This document shows positions 56,722-64,000 of a stretch of 64,000 nt of DNA, one piece after another. Both the position numbers and the translations under genes were made by a program. The notes under the pieces were generated by a model. It worked only from the letters and a program-made list of their open reading frames with translations. It searched no databases and was not told the origin of the DNA. Source of the stretch: Stictocephala bisonia (taxonomy: Eukaryota; Arthropoda; Insecta; Hemiptera; Membracidae); the NCBI GenBank assembly GCA_035578905.1, contig JAQJVL010000126.1:2064517-2128516 (forward strand), read 5' to 3'. Each line of letters starts with the position of its first letter. Within the stretch, counting starts at the first letter, position 1.

Positions 56722-58203
56722 ATGCCAGCACCAGATCGTGCAATGAATGACGCACTTAATGGAGAGTTGAAACGTGAACGTGAATACAATATACATGAAT
56801 TGCAACAATCAGTTGAAACGAATGTAACCCTGTTGAACCCACTTCAGAAGGAGGTCTACGATGTAATAATGAAGGCAATTTATGATGGAAATGGTGGTAT
56901 ATTTTTCTTAGATGCTCCTGGTGGCACTGGAAAAACATTTCTCATGTCATTGATTTTGGCTATGGTTCGTGCGACATCGGACATTGCTATTGCAGTTGCT
57001 TCTTCTGGAATAGCGGCTACATTGTTAGAAGGATGCCGTACGGCTCATTCAGCTTTTAAATTGCCTTTAAACCTTCAAACTAATGAACAACCCACATGTA
57101 ATATTGCAAAAAACTCTGAAATGGCCAAAGTGTTATTAGAATCAAAAATCATTATTTGGGACGAATGCACAATGGCGCACAAACGTTCATTAGAAGCACT
57201 AGATAGAACACTTAAAGATTTGCGCAATAACACAAGATGTTTTGGAGGTGCACTGATATTGCTTTCTGGTGATTTCCGGCAAACACTGCCAGTAATTCCA
57301 AGATCAACACCTGCTGATGAGATAAATGCCTGCCTCAAATCATCAAATCTTTGGCGATACGTAATAAAACTAAAATTAACATCAAATATGAGAGTAGAAT
57401 TGCTAAACGATCCATCAGCTGAAGACTTTTCAAATCAATTGCTTACTATAGGCAATGGCCAAGTACCTGTCGACACATCAAGTGGATTAATTTCATTTCC
57501 TGCAAATTTTTGTAATTTTGTATCCTCAAAAGACGAACTCATAGCCAAAGTTTTTCCAAAAATTATAGTTAACCACAAAATTAACGATTGGTTGAGCGAG
57601 CGAGTAATTTTGGCAGCTAAAAACACTGATGTAGACACTCTAAACATCATTATACAGAATCAAATTGTTGGAAATATCCATTCATTTAAATCAATTGACT
57701 GTGTAACGAATGAAGACGAGGCCACAAATTATCCAACCGAATTTCTAAATTCCTTGGACGTGTCCGGTTTACCGCCACACAACTTAAAATTGAAAGTTGG
57801 CTCAGTCGTCATTTTACTAAGAAATCTAAACCAACCGAGACTATGCAATGGGACACGTTTAGTAATAACAAAATTAATGACCAATGTAATTCACGGAAAG
57901 ATACTAAAAGGAAAGTACAAAGGCGAGGAAGTTCTAATTCCAAGGATTCCTATGATCCCTACAGATATGCCCTTTGAATTTAAAAGAATACAATTTCCAA
58001 TTCGTCTTGCATTTGCCATGACCATAAATAAGGCACAAGGTCAATCTTTGAGTGTTTGTGGATTGAACCTAGAAAATGCGTGTTTTTCACACGGCCAACT
58101 ATACGTGGCATGTTCACGAGTCGGCAAACCATCCGATTTGTTTGTACTTGCGCCTCAGAAAAAAACTAAAAATGTCGTTTATCACAAAGTGCTTCACAAT
58201 TAA
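56722..58203 (+). pseudogene. Helitron Pif1-like helicase part of RepHel, frame intact
   Basis: 493 open codons in the same frame as the preceding block. It starts MPAPDRAMNDALNGELKRER. Walker A FFLDAPGGTGKTFLMSLI, then ASSGIAATLLEGCRTAHSAF. Walker B IIWDECTMAHKRSLEALDR, motif III LLSGDFRQTLPVIP, then LTSNMRVE, LKVGSVVILLRNLNQPRLCN and motif VI TINKAQGQSL with LYVACSRVG. This is a Pif1/RecD-like 5'-3' helicase (SF1B) used to unwind DNA during rolling-circle transposition. It is part of one RepHel polypeptide, so the apparent start is not a separate gene. It remains the best preserved part of the Helitron. Confidence 0.93.
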
Positions 58204-58559
58204 AAGTTTAACCATGAAGGTCTTAATGTCCATAAAGGCTTCAACATTAAAGAATAATGCTAACACAACTGATAAATAAATTAACTTTATTGACTATATT
58301 GAATGATGTATGTTTGTTTATTTTTTTTATAAATACTATATTTAATAACTGTGAGTTATTTAAATTATATTGTAGCCTATATTAATGTATTATTATTTAA
58401 TAATGTAAACGTGCTTGAAAATAATTTCATCATAAGCTATTACATCACAAAATGTTAACATAAACACATTATCAGATTCATTGTTAGGTGGTACGAAGTT
58501 CGCCGGGTCAGCTAGTTATAAATAATAATAAAAAAAAGAAAGTATCCCCAATAAAAAAC

Positions 58560-59599
58560 AAAAGATAAGAGTTTATCAGTGAAAAAAAAAAACATCAAAC
58601 ACTGATAATAAAAGAAATAAATTGTCCTGAAAAAGAAGGTATTGCAACAGAGATTAGTGAAAAATATGTTCATAAAGATCATTTTAGTGGTGAAGTATTC
58701 TCAGCGTGTGTCAGGTGTCTACTATGTTTTCCACATTTTTACAGTGATGATGACTGTTATAATCAATTTGAGCTGACAATCAACAAACTGAGGCAGAAAA
58801 ACCTGAAGATTTCGATTTGGATGGAGGATGGCTCTCCATACGAGAAGAGCATCAACTAGAGAGCAAACTTGATACTGTTTTACTTGGCATTAGGCAATTA
58901 GTAAACATGGATCAGCAGAAATTTCATCTTGTGCTTTCAAATACTTAGCAATCTGTGCCTCTAAGTTACTAAGGTATCCATCCCTGTTCTCGGATGAATG
59001 CTTCAGACAAAATAAAAACATAATTGTAGTAGCGATGCTCCTCTACCCTGCTATTAAAACAGACATTGAGGAAATAAATCTTAGGTTCTTTGAACATAAC
59101 CATGGTCAAACGGAGGTGATTTCACCCATGGTGCAATTGGTTACGCAATTAAACAGGCTGTAGACTTGTTCGTACTGTCACAATTACTAACCATTGATTA
59201 AATTGGCTAGATCCAGTAGTACTTGTGATGTAATTCAAATTGAGATTAGGGATTTTTTACTTCAAAACCTTTTCCAAGGACCTACGAATATTCCAAGTAA
59301 GAAAGGGCAATCATTATGGAACACCAATTAACAGGACTGATGTACTTGAAATTGATGTTAAACAAGTCTAAACTACATCAGATACTTTTCAAAACTTCTC
59401 ACATACTTCTCAATGATTCATCACACTAAAAAGATTAAAAGCTGCCCCATATGACAACCTCTTGGCCTACTCAACAAAGAACAACCAAAGATGTCAGTAG
59501 ACGAATTCAATGATTCCATGTCCCTTTATGAAGGTGACACACCTGTTACAAGTAATAGTGAATTTATTAACTTTTACAAGTCTTTGCCTCACTCTTAAA
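58560..59599 (+). pseudogene. SDxC..QNKN protein relic (DUF7869-like), possible transposase
   Basis: Plus-strand pieces in one order, with several stops and shifts. LFSDECFRQNKNIIVVAMLL begins near 58,975; YPAIKTDIEEINLRFFEHNH, then GQT and GD, lie at 59,050-59,130; HGAIGYAIKQAVDLFVLSQL follows near 59,140-59,180. STCDVIQIEIRDFLLQNLFQ then GPTNIPS lie at 59,220-59,300. The end (59,490-59,599) reads MSVDEFNDSMSLYEGDTPVT then FINFYKSLPHS and stop. I recall multi-copy insect proteins with YSDNC.GQNKN, KFL..GH.Q.EGD.VH, and DF.DF..L..., classed as DUF7869. The aspartates and histidine suggest an RNase H-like nuclease core, which is inference. It lies in the half of the TIR element right of the Helitron. 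Confidence 0.62.
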
Positions 59600-60102
59600 A
59601 TAGTCCAATAATATTGGACGGTAGACACTGACTCACATTAGAGATTGTAATCTTTAAAGCTAGCTTCTTTTTTTATCATTTTAAGGATTTATAATGTTTA
59701 AACTATTTTAGCAACGTAACATTGTTTTACAATCGATTTTTTCTGTTTGATAAGTTTTAAATAATATTTAGGTGTAAGATTAGTAGTTTGTCTTTTTTCA
59801 TTATAACACACTATTATATTTTCGTATATTAATACAATTTTGATATATGTTATATTGCTACATTCATACAATACAAAACATCCTGTTTTAATTGTCTTCA
59901 TTGTGACATCTTTTAAATCACTTAAAATAAGATGTTTCCTTTTTTAAGAGTTTAATATTAACAAATTTGTTATTTTGTTGTATTAAAATGATTATTGTTT
60001 ACATTTTATTCTACTGCATCCTCAGAATAAAACATAAAAGTTGTACTTCATTAAAATAAAATTATAAAGTAAAAAACACTTAAATGATTTTTATATATAT
60101 CC
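59600..60102. other. AT-rich right flank of the TIR element
   Basis: No coding signal; contains the untranslated right part of the element before its GGGCGTAAGT subterminal motif. Confidence 0.45.
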
Positions 60103-60639
60103 TTGGGCGTAAGTTAAACACTGCATTTAACGGTAAAACACATAAGAGCATAAAAGTGGTTAAAAACATTTTATAAATTATTATAATATTACAGCTATTT
60201 TTTTTTAATTTAAACATATCAGGATATTGATCTTTGGTCCTTAAACTAAAACAAAAAGTTATTTTAGCTCTGTCAAGTATTTCATAACTTTGTACTTTAA
60301 TCGTTTTAAAACAACAGTTTTCTTATTTCTGCTCCCCTGAAAAGTTGGAAAAAATCATTTACGCCCTTATGTGTTATTGCTGGCGAAATGTTCCAAATGT
60401 ACAATATATCCATCCTATTAGCAAGTTATCTTAAACTATCTTTTCACTGTCTATATAAACTAATTCAACAACAGTATAGGAGCCATGAGTGGACACAGGA
60501 GACTAATGAAGGACAATAACAAAAATGATTTCTGCCATACAATTTATTGTAAATTGCCTTAATGCGATACAAATGTGTTTACTACTTTTTAACCAGTGAT
60601 AAAGACAGCAAACCATGCCTATTGTAGGGACTTACTTGG

Positions 60640-61015
60640 GACATGAAAGCTTGAAACTGATAAGCATACGTTGTTCCAGGGAAGGACTTCCAGTCAATCC
60701 GGGAAAACCATCATCTTGCCTTTCACAAGAAAAAGGGACCTTGGAGCTCTGACGGGTTTAAATCTTAACAGAGTTCCATTGAGACTTTCTGAGAAAGCTA
60801 AATATCTAGGGGTAACCATAGATTGCAAGCTGACTTGGAACTATCATATTTCTACTACTATTTACAGAGCAAAGTGGGCTATTGGTTTAACGTGGAGATG
60901 AGACCATATATGACTTGCTGGTTCTACGAGGCAGTCGTTTGCCCCAAATCTCCTATGGGCTCTTGTGTGGTGGAGCAAAGCTTGTCAGTGCTCGGCGAGT
61001 ATTAAGCTTGCTAGT
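60640..61015 (+). pseudogene. LINE RT thumb fragment (RNase H-bearing type)
   Basis: 60,671-60,901 is open: SSQSGKTIILPFTRKRDLGA, then LSEKAKYLGVTIDCKLTWNYH and YRAKWAIGLTWR, the block just after the RT active site in R1/I/Jockey-type LINEs. It continues in another frame to about 61,005. A matching RNase H region lies at 62,540-63,120, so this LINE may be split by 61.02-62.5 kb. Confidence 0.75.
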
Positions 61016-61619
61016 CTTTAAAGACTAGCATTATATCAGGTACGTTTTCAAGCACACCTACAGCATCACTCGTAGGCCCATTTCTTTGGGCCCGAAGTGT
61101 TTTAATATATTGTCAAATGTTATAAAAAATTGTAAATCAATTAAAATATTTAAGGTTTAGTTAAAGAAATTGCTGTTAATCTCTGAAGAAATTAATCATT
61201 TAACAGACGTAATAGAATGAAATACTTATGAATGGTTTTATTTTAGACTAGGTGTGTATAAAATTGTATATAAATATTAAATAGTTTTAAGCTGTATATA
61301 AATTAATTAATCAATTATTTTTAAGTTGAAGATTATAACTAGAGTGAACTAAGAATTAGTAGTTTTTGTGGTAAAATAATGTGTTTACTTTAAGTAAAGG
61401 TTATATGATAAAGATAGTCCACAGTGAAAGAAATCAGTGATAACACTACTGAGGCCCAACACCACTTAACAGTGTACAGTAATTGGAGACTGATAAAAGT
61501 GACTTTTATTATGATGTCCAGCCATCGCAACTGTGTAAGATGATCGTGTATATTCCTAGCACAATAAATTATGTATGATGTGTATTGTTATGGAAGGAAT
61601 AAATATATTTTCATTTCAT

Positions 61620-62350
61620 TTCAAGTGCTGCTTAATTTAATACCACTTTCCCTTCACCACTAGAGCTGCGTCTAGTGCTGTACTCGTGTGGCGATCCTGC
61701 CAGCATCATCTGTCACTGTCAACAGATTGAGAGGGTAGACAAGTATAAGTATTTAGCGGTAATTTTTTATAGCAGACACAGATAGGAACAACTGTTATCT
61801 ATTTAAAATATAAATTAAGGAAAATGATTTACGTCTCTTTTTTCAACTTGGACATATAATTACAATGAATTAAAAATAGTTTATTTTGCGTAAGTAGAAT
61901 CATTACTTCAATTTGGTAATTATTGCATGGGGTGGAACATCCAAATCTATTTTAGAACCATTCAATAATCTATAATAAAATCATCACTTAATAAACATAG
62001 ACTCTATCCTTCCACTTTGTTATTTACAGAATCGGACCTGCTCACAATTAGACAAATATTTATTAGAACTGTACTTGTCTACACTCACAGAGAGCATCAG
62101 TATTGACACCAATTACCCACAACTATTCCACCAGGAATGCGCTGAGGGTAGGTCTGCAGGTCCCCATCGTTGGGTTGGCGGTCTGCAAATCAAGTGCATA
62201 CTTTGTAGCATATACAGTGTACAGGTCCTTGCCACTGGACCTGCAGGATGAGCCTGTCTATGTGTTCAAGCGGCTTGTCTCGGCCTGGCTTCGGTTGGTT
62301 GGTCTTGATAACACTGAGTCTTTACTTACCCCCACGTATCCACTCTAACA
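61620..62350 (+). pseudogene. Second LINE, post-RT C-terminal fragment
   Basis: Plus strand with stops: CHCQQIERVDKYKYLAVIF near 61,720, SLNKHRLYPSTLLFTESDLL (about 61,985-62,045), and the open frame 62,103-62,348 with THNYSTRNALRVGLQVPIV, AYTVYRSLPLDLQDEPVYVF and KRLVSAWLRL. This is the usual ending of Jockey/CR1-type LINEs (HxxxTRN...YNxLPxxL...FKxxLxxxL). It seems to interrupt the RNase H-bearing LINE. Confidence 0.72.
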
Positions 62351-62539
62351 CTTCATTTACCCACTTCAACACTTCATAATACTTTTCATTAAATCACATA
62401 GCCTTACTTAAACACATTGTTATATTATTGTCTTTTATTATTTTTCTCTTTTGTAAATTTTTGTGTATGATCAAGTCAACTTTATTTAGTTCAAATTATG
62501 ACTCCTTGTCTGCGCACAACAAGGGCTAGCAAAACATGT

Positions 62540-63130
62540 CAGGGGTAAACAGATCTGTATTATGTCAGTAAAGCTGCTCTTAAAGCACTTGACTCCTGCC
62601 AATTTACTCTAAGACTCGCTTGGGAGTGTTTTCTAACTTAGTGTGCCTTGGCCCGCCTCAATAAAGTTCAATTAAGGTGGGTTCCAAGGCACAGCGGCTG
62701 ATGGCAACGAAGAGGCTGATTTCCTAGCTAAGATGGGAGCGAGGACTCCCGAACCAGTATGTAGCATTGGACTTACCACAGTCAAGACTGAAATACTGGA
62801 CTTGGCGAGAAATTGCCAAAGCAGATGGTAGCAGTTTCACGGCCAAGTCTTTGCAAAATGTCTGGTGAAAGGAACCAACCATACGCTGACCAAATCACTC
62901 ACCGCTATGAATTGAAATGACATCAGGACGGTGATTGCGTATATTACTGGACATGGCCACTTCAGGAAACACCTGGCAAAGATTGGTATCTACAGAGAAG
63001 ACACCAGTTACCAGCTTTGTGGTGAGGTTGATTTTAGAGCTGGTTAAGCCGCTGAGAATAGGCACCTCATTCTAGTATACAGGGAATCACAATAAACCCA
63101 AGGTTGAGTGCAATGGACTCAGAGCCCTCC
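62540..63130 (+). pseudogene. LINE RNase H domain and C-terminal zinc-finger region
   Basis: Reads KAALKALDSCQFTLRLAWEC, ARLNKVQLRWVPRHSG, then in another frame DGNEEADFLAKMGART, the RNase H motif with catalytic D and H-type residues. Next comes KTEILDLARNCQSRW, then VIAYITGHGHFRKHLAKIGI, YREDTSYQLCGE and HLILVY, the C-terminal H/C-rich tail of RNase H-bearing LINEs. Stops and one shift make it dead. Confidence 0.8.
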
Positions 63131-63775
63131 TTCCCTTAGAAAACTAAATTATTTGGGACTAGGAATGGCATCGGAATTATCGATAAATATGTTTCGGTAT
63201 AATAGTATCAATATTTTATTTCAATAATATTGCCCATATCAATATTTGGGTCTGATATACCATTTCATTAATTATTGATGTTATTCTCTCTACTAAAAAT
63301 TATCACAATTCGAAAAAAAAACACATTTAAATTGCATCTTTTGTGTACAAAACATGCATTGAAATAATAAAGTAACTTTATTTAGGTTTGTACGTGAGAG
63401 ACTGTTTTCTGAGGCTGGAAACACTGTAACGGAAAAACGAAACCGACTAAAGGAAGAAATTGCTTATTTTATTTACAGTCGTTGGTTTATAAACAAACAA
63501 ATCTAATAAGTGTAAAAATAGAGTAATATTTAGCTAAACTAAATTTTTAATATAATAGACTGTAATGTAATAGGAACACGTTAATTATTTTATAGTAGTA
63601 AGTATGTTAAAATATTGAAATGTAAAGTATTATCGTTTCTTAGATTTATATGTATGTATAATTTCTGTATGTTTACGTACAGTATGTTTGTATTTGATTT
63701 CTCATGTTAAACTCACAAATCAATGTTCATAGGCATGTCATAAATGACCAACAGGATGACTGCAAATAAGATTTA
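63131..63775. other. AT-rich DNA, no gene
   Basis: Short inverted stretches near 63,175-63,275 (AATATTTTATTTCAATAATATT-like) but no defined element. Confidence 0.45.
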
Positions 63776-63850
63776 GGCCTCTTGCTAGCTTAGTAGTAAG
63801 CACTTCTGCTTCATATGCAGTGGGTCATGGGTTCAAATCCTGAGAGGTCC
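63776..63850 (+). mobile_element. tRNA-Met-like SINE head
   Basis: A 75-nt tRNA-like fold. Acceptor GGCCTCT pairs with AGAGGTC (one G-T). D-arm GCT..AGC lies in TAGCTTAGTAGTAAGC (A-box). The anticodon stem CTGC/GCAG closes the loop TTCATAT, giving anticodon CAT. B-box GGGTTCAAATCC is at 63,830-63,841. The T stem pairs poorly and non-tRNA sequence follows directly, so it reads as a tRNA-Met-derived SINE 5' end rather than a working tRNA gene. Confidence 0.6.
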
Positions 63851-64000
63851 ACTTGATGTGTATAGATGGACCTTTGTCCCATAACAATGTTTGTTGATTA
63901 AGTTAAAAATGCCGCGGGCGTAAATACTACAAAAATAGATTGTTTTCCACACAATGAAATGATTTCATCAGTTAATCCAACTCAATTTTAATGATCTTGA
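63851..64000. other. Probable SINE body and window end
   Basis: Continues GTGTATAGATGGACCTTTGT after the tRNA-like head. No other feature. Confidence 0.35.

Larger units (their letters stand above)
53350..58515 (+). mobile_element. Helitron, complete ends, coding region broken
   Basis: Starts TCTATATACATAAAAGAAAG at 53,350 and ends with a short hairpin (ACGAAGTTCG) then GGGTCAGCTAG at 58,515. Flanking bases are A (53,349) and T (58,516), the AT insertion site of Helitrons. 5,166 bp. It encodes a RepHel protein on the plus strand in four blocks separated by three in-frame stops and one frame change. It would move by rolling-circle replication; this copy is not autonomous as it stands. Confidence 0.96.
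52820..60385 (+). mobile_element. TIR transposon of unassigned family, split by a Helitron
   Basis: 52,820-52,846 (CGCCGGTCACAACATATAAG then GGCGTAA) matches the reverse complement of 60,359-60,385 at 22 of 27 positions. AAAT flanks both ends (52,816-52,819 and 60,386-60,389), a possible 4-bp target duplication. Subterminal TTGGGCGTAAGT occurs at about 52,889 and 60,103, and a degenerate AACACATAAGAGCATAAA near 60,133. Without the 5,166-bp Helitron the element is about 2.4 kb. Its plus strand carries the SDxC..QNKN protein relic at 58,560-59,599. The TIR match and flanks are seen directly; a single-element interpretation is inference. Confidence 0.65.

Overview
This window looks like AT-rich nuclear DNA from an insect or a close arthropod relative. 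The evidence is one metazoan housekeeping gene (CRELD family), one C2H2 zinc-finger gene with phase-0 introns, and a repeat load typical of large insect genomes: Jockey/CR1-like and RTE LINEs, a Penelope-like relic, Gypsy, hAT, mariner, Helitron, MITEs and tRNA-derived SINEs. I see no bacterial or CRISPR features. A hemipteroid insect is my guess from the repeat families only; the species cannot be fixed.

Layout. 0.4-3.3 kb is a 32-copy, 90-bp satellite. 4-6 kb holds a G-rich minisatellite and a LINE fragment. 6.7-11.1 kb is bounded by inverted copies of a 20-bp motif and contains a 5'-truncated RTE element. 12-18.3 kb carries a Penelope-like RT relic, a LINE piece with an internal hairpin, more G-rich minisatellite and two MITEs. 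18.9-20 kb is a second copy of the first LINE. The CRELD gene is at 21.5-22.6 kb (minus strand), intact and without introns in the coding region. 23.6-24.5 kb is a long fold-back element, 24.8-25.4 kb a broken protein relic, and 26.5-29.1 kb a dead Gypsy element. 29.6-31.9 kb is a LINE split by a palindromic retroposon. 33.5-38.3 kb is a hAT transposon with a perfect 8-bp target duplication. 38.4-41.85 kb is a nearly full-length LINE.

From 42.8 to at least 52.8 kb runs the zinc-finger gene (minus strand). Three exons join in phase 0, and one zinc finger is rebuilt across a 7.8-kb intron. That intron holds two mariner elements, a hairpin insert and an internally deleted LINE. One of the mariners has grown a 107-unit, 14-bp minisatellite out of the last codons of its own transposase.

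Upstream of the gene's first visible exon lies the most interesting object, a terminal-inverted-repeat element (52,820-60,385). It carries the relic of a widespread but poorly characterised protein with an SDxC..QNKN core, and a 5.2-kb Helitron with clean ends is nested in it. The last 3.4 kb holds interleaved LINE fragments and a tRNA-like SINE head.

The host genes share no pathway. Most of the window is a stack of nested transposable elements whose insertion order can be read from their boundaries.
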